DNA from: Dichetophora obliterata | Lineage: Eukaryota; Arthropoda; Insecta; Diptera; Sciomyzidae | Direction: 5' to 3' | Length of the DNA stretch: 64,000 nucleotides | Assembly: GCA_963920525.1 (NCBI GenBank) | Contig: OY986440.1 | Coordinates: 14,023,725-14,087,724 of the forward strand | Part shown: one piece after another, positions 11,641 to 22,730 of the stretch | Layout of the letters: each line of letters begins with the position of its first letter | Numbering within the stretch: position 1 is the first letter of the stretch | Translations under genes and position numbers: made by a program | Notes under the pieces: generated by a model | What the model was told of the DNA's origin: nothing | What the model saw: only the letters and a program-made list of their open reading frames with translations | Databases searched by the model: none

Positions 11641-12956
11641 AAAAATTCTTTTAGACATTACTATTTCGATGGAAACCTTTCTATTTCGTGTGGGGATTTT
11701 TTTTTATTTATTGTTTTATTATTTTATTTATTATTTAATTTTCAATTTATTTCGGTGCAGAATAATAAATATTATGTTATGCGACCACCCCCCGCCTTCC
11801 TTACACTACATTTGCCTATTGCGTGTTTAGTTGTGTTTTACAAAAATAAATTGTAAGTATGTTTGTACACAGCCATAAATATTCTCGCATTTATACCGTT
11901 ATGAGCACGCTCTCCTCCTATCCGCATTGTATAGAATGCGTTGATGTTGAGCAAATATTTGCTTTGCCAGAATAAATAAAAAACTAGCAAGGAATTATCG
12001 ACTGGGTTGAAATTAAAATGCCCCACAGCTGCTTATATTCGAATTTTTAGATGTTTTGTTATCTTGATAACGTCACGATGTATGAGGAATAGGCGTGGTT
12101 TTCCAAATTTCAAACTCAATTTACTAATAGAATAATAGAATTTATGATGGTTTTACTCGATAATTTTTTATAACAACCAATCGCGAAAAATTGGTTTTGA
12201 GATAAAAGTGTTTAATGTTATTTTGAGTGTTTCCGGCAAAATTAAATTTAATTACGATCGGTTTGAGAGGTTTTTCCACTACATTTGTGTGTTGACTATC
12301 ACAAAGAAAAATTTCATCCAAATCGGTAGATTGGTGTCCGATAAATTAGGGCGAAGCTAAGTGCCCGAAAACGTGGTTTTCAAAAGAATTCATAAAAAAT
12401 GATTAGGTAAGATTATTTGAAACAAGCGTATTTCTGAAGTAATTACTAACATTTTATTATTTTTTTTTATTTTTTTTGTAAAAATAAATTATTGAGTGGA
12501 TTTTGAAAGTAAAAAAAAAATTTTAATACGAGGATGGGTACTTTTAAAAAGTACTACTATATAGCGATGTGTAAGTGTAAGAGAACCAGTTATTTTGTGT
12601 AAAAAGCAAACAAAAACAAATTGAAAAAAGCACAACATTTCATTATTAGTTTCCTCACAAGAATACATAATCAATATATGAAAAAAGGTTGATGATCAAA
12701 TATGTGCGTATGAAATGATTTTGAGTCTGACTTTCCTATAGTAGATTTGCTTGAAATTTTTACAAGATCTTGCCAAGACTATATTACTGGACATACAAAA
12801 AAAAGTATTTTCGAAAAACAAAATTTTCAAAGACAGTAGTGCCTTAATTGAAACGGCGAATATCGGATTGAAAAACTGTTAGTTAAAATCAAAAGTTTTA
12901 TTTTAATTAAAAATATTTTTACTAATTGTTTAGTTGATTTTTGACCTCTTCTTTTA
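11641..12956. other. No gene seen; AT-rich intron DNA
   Basis: Long A/T runs, scattered short open frames and phrases such as GGCGTGGTTTTCC that recall the Helitron-like family. No element ends or coding similarity could be defined. Confidence 0.5.
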
Positions 12957-13765
12957 TAATAAATGATATTTTACGGGCTCAAGGTTCGAAATCTCTTGGT
13001 TCAAAATAAGCGTTTTGTTTAAATATTTTTAAATTTTATTTTCAATATTTCGCTCGCCGTCGGCTAGCATCTCAGGAAAATTTTTCAAAAATTTTTAAAA
13101 TAAACGAGTTACATTTAACATTGAAAACATTAAACATTAATTCACAATTAAAGTTTTTTCTAAATGACCTTGCTATTTATTATGCTGATTTTTATTTGAT
13201 TTAAATACAAATTCTAAATGTTTGATAGTTTAAATCATACTTGATTTTAAATACAAATTCTAGTTGTTTGATAGTTTAAAATCGCTCAATAAACGATAAA
13301 CGAAGGTCAAAGTTAGAACAATTAATTGTTCTAACGAATCATATTGAAAAAACTTTGTTGTTGTTGGTGTTTCTTTGAAAAGATTCGTTAGTACAATTAA
13401 TTGCTCTAACTTTGGCTTTCGCTCAATAAGCGATTTTAAACTATCAAACAACTAGAATTTGTACTTAAAATCAAGTATGATTTAAACTATCAAACATTTA
13501 GAATTTGTATTTAAATCATATAAAAATCAACGTAATTAGTTCACAATTTAAGAATTAAAAAAAAAACCGAATAAATTAAAAAACAATTAGCACTAAAAAA
13601 CCACGTCTGCATGTTTTCTCGTCAACTTGTCAAATTTTCCTGATGATGCTAGCCGACGGCGAGCGAAATATTGAAAATAAAATTTAAAAAATTTAAACAA
13701 AACGTTTATTTTTAACCAAGAGATTGGACCTTGAGCCGTAAAATATAATTTATTTTTGCTTATTT
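12957..13765. repeat. Long palindrome (fold-back), about 810 bp
   Basis: The outer arms pair 12957-13080 with 13636-13765, with shared core TTCGCTCGCCGTCGGCTAGC and its complement. The inner arms pair about 13193-13335 with 13380-13530. The centre lies near 13355 around GTTGTTGTTGGTG. The middle parts of the arms (13080-13190 and 13530-13636) have diverged. It looks like a fold-back element or a head-to-head pair; target duplications were not found. Confidence 0.75.
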
Positions 13766-13907
13766 TTTTATTAAAATGTTGCTTATTTTTTCGAGTAATC
13801 GGCAAGTGGAATATTGACACTCGGAAATCGAAATAGTACACTTTTCATTCAATCAAAATAGTACATTTAAAAAAAATACATTTGTATCAAAAATGATTTA
13901 TTTCAGG

Positions 13908-14851
13908 TATTCAATCAATTCGGTCACTTCTGGCGTTCCTCGGGCAGTCATCTTGGACCGGTTTTGTTTTATCTATTCATTAATGATCTTCCTTCGGTAA
14001 TAAAACACTGTAACGTCTTAATGTACGCTGACGACGTGAAACTTTTTCTTTGTTACAAATCACCCGAAGAACGACATATTTTACAATCTGATCTAAATAG
14101 ACTTGTGGACTGGTGTAGCTTAAATATATTAAATCTCAACTTAAAAAAATGTAAGCAAATGACATTCTCGCGAAGATCTGCTAGTAACATAAATTGCACT
14201 ATAAATAACACTAACTTAGAAATAGTTTCCAGTTTTCTCGATCTTGGTGTTATTATGGATTCAAACCTTCGCTTCAATCTCCACGTTAATATGGTGATAA
14301 ATAAGGCAAGAGGAGTCCTTGGTTTCATTAAAAGATGGGCTAAAGACTTCAGTGATCCCTTTACTACTAAATTATTATATACCTCTCTCGTAAGGCCAAT
14401 TCTTGAATATGCATCAGTTGTATGGAACCCACAATATAATGTCTACATCGACGCCATAGAATTCGTTCAAAAACAGTTTTTACTTTTTGCTTTACGTCAT
14501 AGTCGTTGGAACCCCAATATTATGCTTCCATTGTATGAAATACGCCTTAAAATTATTTTACTACCTTCCCTAAGAAGCAGAAGAATGATGCTTAATGTCA
14601 TGTTTCTGTATAAATTCCTTCGTGGCGAGATTAATTCGGAATATCTCATCTCAGCTCTAAATTTTAACATCCCAAGGAGAGGAACTAGACATTTTCTGTT
14701 TTTCAAGTTGAGTCAGTGCAGTTCTAATTACGCTCTTCATGAACCTTTACGATGTATGTGCAGTGATTTCAATGATAACTTCAACATGATTAATTTTTCT
14801 GATTCGGTAGACGTCTTAAAACGGAAAATTATATTACATTTAAATAATTAA
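13908..14851 (+). pseudogene. Reverse transcriptase C-terminal part of a 5'-truncated LINE (jockey/CR1-like)
   Basis: The block starts in the RT domain: SGVP is followed, after a one-base frame shift, by GSHLGPVLFYLFINDLP. The catalytic YADD motif (MYADDVKLF) follows at about 14020-14046. The rest matches the thumb and tail of non-LTR RTs (LNILNLNLKKCK, LGVIMD, LYTSLVRPILEYASVVW). Endonuclease and the first half of RT are missing, the usual result of incomplete target-primed reverse transcription. After the frame shift the reading is open to the stop at 14849-14851. The 3' UTR probably runs to about 15100-15250. Confidence 0.85.
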
Positions 14852-16080
14852 ATCAATTTAACTTCATCCTATAATACCTAACGCAGTCTTATAACAATAT
14901 AATATTGGTAATTGAGATTGTTCTGTTTCTCTTTTTTGTCTCGATATTATGTTTTATAAAGTAAGCACCATCAAATATGAATCGTTTTTAAAACTTACTT
15001 TTTAATTATTCAATAATTTAATTTTTAATCGATTTAGGATTTACGTGCTCACGTGGTTTCCTGATTTGAAATTAGACTGAACTCACACTATCACCTGGAT
15101 TGGTGTGCCAGAGTATATCTTTTTTCCATACAAGTCTATGCCTGCGTTGGCCCAAATGCATATCCAACTAATTGGGATTTTGATTTGGCGGATATGAGAT
15201 TTATCTCATTTCCACGTAGGTCCTTGGGTTGGACAATGGCCGCAAACCAGTTAAAATGAGTTTAGTGTTTTTGATTGTTTTTCGGGTACCTTAAATTGAT
15301 AATTACTATTATTTAATTCGATGTTGCTTATTTATATTGAATCAAGTATACTTAAATACGCGTTTATATATATTCAATTTTTAAATTCCGCTGAAAAGCC
15401 AATTAATGTGCTTAGTGGAAAATCCTAATTGCCAATAGGGGGTTTGTTTTAGTACGTAGGTGCATTCTGTCTGTCCCGGCTGATTCGGGCAGATTTTAGA
15501 ATGTGAATCGTGCATGCGTATAGGACGGGTATACGTATCTTTGGAATATTTCATACCTCCGGGCGAATCCAAAAAAAAAAAAAGAGTCAAGAAGAAGCTC
15601 AAGAAAGTGCCGGAATGTGGTTAAAGTAATCTTGAAATAATTTGTTATGTTTTTCAAAAGACATTGGAAGAATTTCAAATTTGGGTCATTTGTCTGGAAA
15701 CAAATAATATGATCTCTTTCTCAAAGTTTACTTGATGTGACGAGCTTATTCATTTTAAGTGGCGAATTTGTATGGGATTTGTCATGCCCCATTGACAAAT
15801 TCCATTAATTTTTTATACAATAGTTACTTCTTATATTTTAACTTTGTAGCTAATTTGAAGGTCATGGCTGAGTTTTCGCTTTTAAAATGAATCCATTGTA
15901 TGGGAGGTACCACTCTCCGTAGTCTAAAATAATTTTTCCCTTAATATGCTATTGTCATCGGAATTGCATAGGTTTTACATATATACTTTTTTTTGCATAT
16001 GCAAAATGTCAACTCAATCAGAAAATGGTAAAAAGGTGGAAATTCAAATATGAAATTAAATATTTTAAAAAGAGGAAACT
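14852..16080. other. LINE 3' flank and gene-free toy intron
   Basis: The first few hundred bases are probably the LINE 3' UTR. From about 15260 the sequence looks single-copy apart from short A runs. I looked for the missing part of the homeodomain exon on the minus strand and did not see it. Confidence 0.4.
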
Positions 16081-16081
16081 A

Positions 16082-16158
16082 AACAAAAAAAAAAAAAAAA
16101 AAAAAAAAGAAAAAAAAAGAAGAAAAAAAACAAAGGAAAAAAAAACAAAGGAAAGACA
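16082..16158. repeat. Purine tract next to a toy splice donor
   Basis: Nearly pure A/G on the plus strand, with one run of over 20 A. On the transcribed strand this is a U-rich tract starting a few bases after the donor site of the 83-bp homeodomain exon. Confidence 0.8.
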
Positions 16159-16161
16159 AAC

Positions 16162-16244
16162 CTGAATACGTGCCTCTGGTAAGCCAATTTTTTCAGCTAG
16201 CCTTTCCCTAGCGAACACATCTGGGTAATGAGTCCTCTCGAATT
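16162..16244 (-). CDS. toy: toy exon: middle of the homeodomain
   Basis: This 83-bp exon encodes [19 protein letters not shown] and IGLPEARIQ, helix 1 end through helix 2 and the start of helix 3 of a Pax6-type homeodomain. The acceptor is TTTTACAG (AG at 16245-16246) and the donor CAG|GTTTGT (GT at 16160-16161). The donor splits the homeodomain between residues 46 and 47, a known intron site in this class. The single G ending the upstream exon (23134) plus AA here makes Glu, so the phases agree. Toy is a DNA-binding transcription factor that acts at the top of the fly eye cascade upstream of eyeless. The exon with WFSNRRAKW should follow to the left, outside the window. Confidence 0.92.
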
Positions 16245-16925
16245 CTGTAAAATCACAAAATTATTTATAAATATGATTGTTTTCATAAAATGTAGAAAAT
16301 TTAATTAATGCAAAAGGTTTTTATAAATGAAATTTAAATAACATATTAATAACATTTATCTTTGAGAACGTACAACAGTTTTTTTTATTTAAATGAATCG
16401 ACTTCCACTCGTACAGAGCAGTTTTGTTTTCTTTCTCCCGAAGCGCGTTACAAACTACCAATTGATAGCACGTTTACATAACTTGCTTAATATCTATCAA
16501 AGTAAAACTTTTACTGTATATTCAATCTTTTAATTCAAACTTACATATAAATAAAGTAATACAATAGTTAGTTACATCTGTTTCATTAAAAGGGGCGATA
16601 CCCCTGAATCCAAGAAAACAATGAAAGACCCCCGCACTTGCTACCCAGAATAAAACCTATTAATCAACCACAAATAGAATTCGATAATTCAAAATTTTTA
16701 AATACAACTTCACCGGGTAAAATATTTAGTGATCGCGCGAAAAAACAGCACTGAAACACTGGTGAACGTTTCTACATTTCTACTAAAAAAATTTATAGAC
16801 TACACGTGCGGGGTTAAGATCCAGACCTGCATCAATCAGTCAAAGGGTTGAATTTTTTTACTTGCCTGTTGTTTAGTAGCAAATTATTTCTAAAAAAGTA
16901 CTAAATTGAACACAAAAGCAGTTTT
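16245..16925. other. No gene seen; toy intron DNA
   Basis: AT-rich, with no repeats or coding signal that I recognise. It ends where similarity to PIF/Harbinger transposase begins. Confidence 0.5.
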
Positions 16926-17281
16926 TTGATTGAAATTCAAATTACGGTAGATTGCTTGACAAACTTTTGGAATACATTCCACTTAATATGCAATGGAAAT
17001 ATTTGACTGGTACTCAAGACTTCTCAAGGATTCGCCTGTAGCTAGGTACCGCAATGTGACAGTAGGAGTAATTGCTTTAGTCGCAATATATACTCAAAAT
17101 TTTCTTCAGACATCCTCAAGAAGTTCTTATAAAAATTCACATCACTTATTCTAAATTCATTCACAATACTGAAAGCTACTCTGGTTGCCTCTCTAGTTTT
17201 TCGCCAAGGTTTTATCCACACAGATTTTTTCCTTTCGTGTAGTCTTTTCAGTTGTTGCCATGATTTCATTAATTAAACTAT
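16926..17281 (-). pseudogene. PIF/Harbinger transposase fragment (HARBI1-like)
   Basis: The reading RKKSVWIKPWR at about 17210, then VNFYKNFLRMSEENFEYIL, is the N-terminal motif of Harbinger nucleases. After a break, YLATGESLRSLEYQSNISI appears in another frame at about 16960-17040, matching the family pattern. The catalytic core is not recognisable and the frame is shifted at least once, so this is a dead remnant. A MITE with a 3-bp TTA duplication (17969-18384) lies 0.7 kb away. Confidence 0.75.
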
Positions 17282-17965
17282 TTTCTTATGACGAGCATCC
17301 CATGGTCATCTAAATAGGTACAATTTCTGGCGTATTGGTTCCCTAATGTGATAAATTTTAATCCTAAGAGGTCAACTATATTTCCACCATTGTTTTCCAT
17401 ATTCCAAAATTTGTATGCACACAGCCCGACACAAAACTTTAAATGTAATAAATACACACAGCACGCTACAAATTCACAAAACTCGTAGGCAGAAGAGTAG
17501 ACAGAAAAGTAGGCAAAAAAGTAGGCAGAAGAGTAACAAATGCCTGCATCGGTACTTCAATCAAAAAAACCATGTGTGAGCAGAAATAAATCAAAATTTT
17601 TAGAGTGAGTAAAAGAGAGTAAAAAATCGCGATAAACTTCAATCATTTGACAGACGTGTGAACACCTCTATTCACAATATCCAATTGATCGTTTCAATTT
17701 TCAAAGGCCTCGACGGTGTTTTCTAAATTCATCAATTAAATCTCACTTCCATTGTTACACTTTATAAAAATATTTTAAAATAAACTTAAACAACATTCAC
17801 CTTAAGTCACTTTTACTGAAATGAAAACCTTTAAAATTTTAAGTTCCCAAAATTTCGAATGAAGAGACAAATTTAGAGATGAATGAAATCTGAATGTATT
17901 CGTAATTTAAAAAACAGTGCTTCAAATGAAACATGGCAACTCTGTTCAGAAAGAACTGAGTAACG
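17282..17965. other. No gene seen; toy intron DNA
   Basis: AT-rich; a short run of AAGTAGGCAGAAGAG-like repeats lies at 17485-17540. Part of it may belong to the Harbinger remnant, but I could not define its ends. Confidence 0.45.
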
Positions 17966-17968
17966 TTA

Positions 17969-18384
17969 TGGTCCAGTTAGCCTCGCATGGCACAGCAGCG
18001 CATGCAACGCAGATAAGCAGCTAGCACACAGCTAAATAAATGGCGATTATGCAAAGCATAGTCACATTGTCAAAATAAAACAATAAAAAAGAAAAATACA
18101 ACGATTTTATTTTAATAAATTAACCGCACTTGATCAAACAATTTTACAACTTCACATCTGTTTTGCCAAAACGTCAAATACATAGAAGAATACACAGATA
18201 TTAAAATGAAATAGATCTTCCATGTTTATCTATGTAGTCAGAGATGCATTTCTGTTTTTATCTGAGCATTGCCATGCGTTGCCATGTTGTGCATAATCAG
18301 ATACACACAAATCCTATTGAACAGATTTCGATGTGACGCTTGTTAAGCCATGCACTGCTATGCCATGCGAGGCTAACTGGACCA
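17969..18384. mobile_element. MITE with 24-bp inverted ends and TTA duplication (PIF/Harbinger-like)
   Basis: The left end starts TGGTCCAGTTAGCCTC and the right end finishes GAGGCTAACTGGACCA; 24 bp pair perfectly. TTA precedes the left end (17966-17968) and follows the right end (18385-18387). A 3-bp TWA duplication is typical of PIF/Harbinger. The element is 416 bp and has no coding sequence. Confidence 0.75.
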
Positions 18385-18400
18385 TTATTCTATTCAATGA

Positions 18401-18846
18401 CCCTGTTCTCACTCGCCTTAAAAAAGGCAGAGTAATGGCGTTATTTTGACACTATGCATCTGTCAGGTGTTCTTACTACCGACTTTTTTAAGACCGCCTT
18501 ATTTCGAATTCCGAGAAAAGTCAATAAAATGTGCTGTTAAATTTCGGAAAATTCATTACTTTGTAAGTCTTAAATCAAACAGCAACGCAAAAAATTAGAA
18601 ATGAGTAAAAGTGAAAACCCAACCAATGCGAAACAAAATTTATATGCGCTTAAGCATAAGAGAACCAAGAGGAAAATGACAAACAATGAAACTTCAAAGT
18701 AACAGACGTCAAAATGAATCGCAAAATTTTTAAAATTTTTAAAAATGCTGCCTTACGTAACTTGTCACCTTCCCACTTCCCACCTTGCCAGTATTAGTCA
18801 AAATTAATCTGATGCTCCGCCTAATGTAAGGCGTATGAGAACAGGC
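18401..18846. mobile_element. MITE with ends CCTGTTCTCACTCGCCTTA, 7-bp duplication
   Basis: The inverted termini pair CCTGTTCTCANNCGCCTTA at 18402 with its complement ending at 18845. TCAATGA stands before (18394-18400) and after (18847-18853). It is 446 bp and non-coding, and starts 14 bp after the preceding MITE's duplication. The 7-bp duplication does not settle the superfamily. Confidence 0.65.
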
Positions 18847-18853
18847 TCAATGA

Positions 18854-19039
18854 GTCGTTTTATAGTTAACCTTGAACGCACCATACAGTGTGTCAAATAT
18901 TCAGATAATGGATGATAAACTAAAAACGTGTTTACAATATAAAGGTCCTTTGAATAAAAAGTTAATTTTACTTCGACGTTTTTAATATTAATTCAATAGG
19001 GAAAACTTAACACAAAATTTTCATGCTCTTCATTATATG
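18854..19039. other. Short gene-free spacer
   Basis: Nothing recognisable between the MITE and the mariner element. Confidence 0.5.
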
Positions 19040-19041
19040 TA

Positions 19042-19974
19042 CAGGGTTGCCCATATTCGACGGAGCCATGTTTTTTTAAAAAAAATCAAAGAAAAAAATA
19101 AAAATTTGGCGGTTGGCAATCTTAATCATTTAATTTGTTCCAAGTAGATTTGTTTACATCAATCTTTGAATATGATAACTCTCAAATGGCCGCCTCTGGC
19201 GTTGATGGCGTATTGTGCCCTTTTTGCAGCATTTTCCATCGTTTTCGCCAACATTTCGGCCGGAATAGCGGCTATTTCTTCACGAATGTTGTCCTTGAGC
19301 TCTTCTACGGTCCTTGGCTTGTTAACGTAAACCTTTGACTTCAAATATCCCCACAAGAAGAAGTCAGGCGGCGTCAAATCGGGCGAACGTGGTGGCCAGT
19401 CCAAATCACCACTTTTCGACATCAAACGGCCCGGAAACAAATTCTTCAGAAAATCGATTGTTATGCGACTTGTGTGCGGTGGAGCGCCGTCTTGTTGAAA
19501 CCAGAACTGCCTCATACGCTTTCGACGAATAATTGGCATCACAAAATTGGTCATCATGTCGCGATAACGCTCCTGGTTGATGGTAACAGCATGGCCATTT
19601 TCATTTTGGAAGAAAAACGGCCCAATGACCGTTTTCGCACTAACGCCGCACCAAACTGTGACTTTTTCGTCATTAAGAGGCACTTCTTGAATCTCCTGAG
19701 GATTTTCAGTGGCGTAAATACGGCAATTTTGCTTATTTACGGTCCCATTCAATGTGAAATGGGCTTCATCGAACATGATAATTTTGTTCCAAAATTCCTC
19801 GTCATCTTCGGCCATTTCGAAGACTCTTTCAGAGCGCTCGCGTGGCGTGTATTGTTCCATTGTAAAAATATCCTTGGACTGACGCTTCAAACGCGGTATG
19901 TCATTAAGCGATCTGACATCTCTGTCAAAAGTTATGGAGTTGCCAGATGGGTCCGTCGAATATGGGCAACCCTG
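19042..19974 (-). mobile_element. rosa-like (DD41D) mariner-superfamily element, internally shortened
   Basis: Perfect 23-bp inverted ends (CAGGGTTGCCCATATTCG ... and complement) stand at 19042-19064 and 19952-19974, each next to TA. The length is 933 bp against about 1.3 kb for a full element such as 48738-50040. Only 62 bp separate the transposase reading from the right inverted repeat, so the DNA-binding N-terminus has been deleted. Intact ends mean it could still be mobilised by a transposase supplied elsewhere (inference). Confidence 0.85.
19159..19890 (-). pseudogene. DD41D transposase, catalytic part without the N-terminus
   Basis: An open frame of 243 residues. The first catalytic Asp is in IIMFDEAHFTLNG, the second in FWFQQDGAPPHTS, and the third in SPDLTPPDFFLWGYLK. 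From QQD to PPD there are 41 residues, giving DD41D, the signature of the rosa lineage first described from the tephritid Ceratitis rosa (from memory). The paired helix-turn-helix domains that bind the ends are missing, although no stop interrupts the remaining frame. It was truncated by internal deletion rather than by point decay. Confidence 0.85.
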
Positions 19975-19976
19975 TA

Positions 19977-20686
19977 TATTACTTCGAAATATTTTGAAGG
20001 TTCATATACATATGTACTATATAAAAATCGACTCGAATCGTGCCGAGTTACTCGAAGACCGAGCTACTCGCACAGGCCTAATAAAAACCAAAACTTTTTT
20101 GCAAGCAAACAAACTTGTAAAACTGCACTAGCTCGTCGATACAAATTGATACAACGGTACATTCCATGCTAAACTTCTCAAAAGGTATCATCTACTCGAA
20201 TGACTTACGAGGCTTACCCGAAGAATTAATGCAAACCTAACGACCACAATGCTTATGACAAAAAATGTCCAATATTTATCAAAGATAAGGAGACTCAAAC
20301 CAACATTACTTTAGAAAAAGTGGATAGAAGAAGAGCCAATCACACATGCAAAGGGCGACACCAACTAAAGTTGGGGCACTTAAGAGAAATTCACTCTTTT
20401 TCCGTCTTTGCTAGAACTGTCACTGTGCTTTTGTTTCCCCCGTAGGCCAGAAATCTCTTGACGAATAATCGTCCGTGAATCCGAAAAGAATTTTCACACC
20501 TTATAATGATTTATTAACGAACTTTCTTACAATTTTCTCCTACCGGCATGTGGCCTCACGGGTTGCAACGCACCAATCTGGCAACGCCGATTTATTATCA
20601 AAAAATTTTCAGAAGTTGAGAAATTGAGCACAAAAGCAATTGAATAAAATTTGTAATAAAAAGTTGGTACATAAAAGGTTTATAAT
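19977..20686. other. No gene seen
   Basis: Mixed-composition intron DNA without repeats or coding similarity I can name. Confidence 0.45.
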
Positions 20687-20688
20687 AA

Positions 20689-21222
20689 GGGTATTCACTT
20701 CAGCTCTGAAATTTGCGAAATGCTGAAATTTACGAAAACTTCAGTGCACTTGTTGTTGCTTTAGTTTTCCAAAGATTGCTTAAATTTAATCGCCTATTGA
20801 GTTGATGAAAAATAATCGTCGGAAATTTTCGAAGAAAAGATGTGTTCAATAATCACAAGTGAATCTGTTTAATGAGTGTGAGTCATTGTGAATATGATTA
20901 TTTCGATAATAAGAAGGGAATTCTATCAAATCCTGCCTTAAAGCTGATGCAGTGTCTGCGAGCAAGAACAAAATTATGATTAATTCTATTTCAGCTGAGT
21001 GGCAGTCGTTTTATATATCTGTGTATTATGCATTGTCTGTGTTTTACAATTTACAAACAATAATTATTTGTTTTGGTAGCAGGCGTACTAACGAAATAAA
21101 ACAAATGGCTATTTTAAGTTTGAAAGATGTATGTGTAAAAAAAAACGTTACAAATGGGTCACTCTCTTCAACTCGTCGAAAATTTTCGATTTCTGAAATT
21201 TCAGCATTGAAGTGAATACCCC
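20689..21222. mobile_element. MITE-like element with ends GGGTATTCACTTCA
   Basis: GGGTATTCACTTCA at 20689 is matched by TGAAGTGAATACCC ending at 21221. The repeats extend inward as imperfect GAAATTT/AAATTTC blocks. No clean target duplication was found. A similar end, AGGGTATTCAC, stands alone at 24199. No coding sequence is supported. Confidence 0.5.
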
Positions 21223-21249
21223 TAAAATAAATTTGTAATAAAGGTAAAA

Positions 21250-21480
21250 AAAAAGAAATAAAATTCATCTTGCTTTCGAGAGCGAAATTTTCTTCCTATT
21301 TTCGTTGCAGAAATTTCTTTCATATTTCTGATTTTATTTCGTTGCCGAAATTTCCTTTGAATTTCCGTTTTATTTTCTCGACGATATTTACTACATATTT
21401 TACTGTTGCTATCGTTGATGAAATTTCTTGCATTTTTCTTTCAAAGTTTCGTCGGCGAAAATTTAGACCTTAGGAAAATT
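21250..21480. repeat. Degenerate tandem repeat of TTTCGTNGNCGAAATTTC units
   Basis: Four or five diverged copies of a roughly 45-60 bp unit containing TTTCGTTGC(A/C)GAAATTTC. Non-coding. Confidence 0.5.
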
Positions 21481-21801
21481 TTCCTGCACGATTTCGTTCA
21501 TGAATCTTTAAGGAAACAGCCATATGGGTTGTTCTATGCATTAATTTTCTTGATTTCTTTTCATCCATTGTCACAACCTTATAAGTGAGCCTTGCGTAGG
21601 CCCATCATTCGCAACTGTCTGTTTTTTTCCCATCATCACCGCAGCCAACTACTTCAAAAACTACAACAACAACAACTTCTTAGGAAATATTAAACTACTA
21701 CGAAATTGCCTCTTATGATGTGCCGATGTGTTAAGCTTCTCTTCTTCAAACGCAGACGATTGATTATTCTTCAGAAACTATGTCACAAGATGATAAATAA
21801 C

Positions 21802-22722
21802 CAGGGACCGTAATCATTACGAGCAATATGAAAAAACTCAAGAATTAATCATTATTTTATGCTTATTTTTTTTTGCTCAAAAATAAAAACCGTTTTCTGA
21901 TTTTTTTTTTGCTCAGAAATAAAATTCTTTTTTTGATTTATATTATTTTCCTCACAGATAGAATTCGTCTCGTGATTTATATTATTTTCTTCAAAAATAA
22001 AAATCGTTTTTTGATTTTTATTGTTTTGCTCAAAAATAAAAATCGTTTTTTGATTCAACAATTCAATTCAATAACAAATTTTTACGGTTTTAAAAAAAGC
22101 ATACCCCTTACTGCATGATAAAACAATTATAACAAAACATTTTTATATGTAAGCAAAAACATTAAAATCGGAAAACAATTTCGATTTCTTAGCGAATAAT
22201 TGGAAAGCATAAATAGATTTTTATTTTTTAGCGAAAAAAAAATTATTAATGATTTTAATTTCTGAGCTCAATAATAAAAAATCCTTAAGCCATTTTCATT
22301 TCTGAGCAAAAAAATTAAATCAAAAAACGATTTTTATTTCTGAGCAAAAACATAAAAATCAGGAAACGATTTATATTTTTGGGGACAAGAAATAAAAATA
22401 AAAAACTTATTTGTTTCTTTGAGCAAAAATATTAAAATCAAAAAATTATTTTTATTTCTGAGCAATATAATACAAGTTCCAAAACGTTTTTTAGTTTTGA
22501 GGAAAATAATATAAATCAAAAACTGATTTTTATTTCTGTGCAAAAAAATGAAAATTAGTTTAAAATAATTTATAACGCTTACAAAATAAAAATCATTAAT
22601 GATTGGAAAAGGCAATACAAATTACAACAATTCGGTATGCTCAAAAGTGTTCTGCGGCAAATAGAACCTGCTGATTTTTTTTTCATTAGAATTTGAGAAA
22701 TAATTATTATTTTCGGTCCCTG
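21802..22722. mobile_element. hAT-type MITE (CAGGGACCG ends) made of inverted 39-bp repeat arrays
   Basis: The left end CAGGGACCG and right end CGGTCCCTG are flanked by TAAATAAC (21794-21801) and TATATAAC (22723-22730), an 8-bp duplication with one change. The left half (about 21860-22060) has five copies of a 39-bp unit around GCTCAAAAATAAAAATCG. The right half (about 22300-22560) carries the same unit inverted, again in several copies. The whole can fold into a giant hairpin. No coding function is supported: the open frames are translations of the repeat. Confidence 0.8.
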
Positions 22723-22730
22723 TATATAAC

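Noticed and set aside
1..16161. Possible exon with the rest of the homeodomain
   Set aside because: No reading of the WFSNRRAKW type was seen on the minus strand, so it is placed outside the window. A translated search would settle it.
20643..21246. AATAAATTTGTAATAAA direct repeats as target duplication of the MITE at 20689
   Set aside because: The left copy lies about 30 bp away from the inverted end, and the lengths do not fit a target duplication.
21852..22118. Repetitive Phe/Lys/Asn-rich protein
   Set aside because: The 13-residue period simply mirrors the 39-bp DNA repeat; similar frames exist on both strands.
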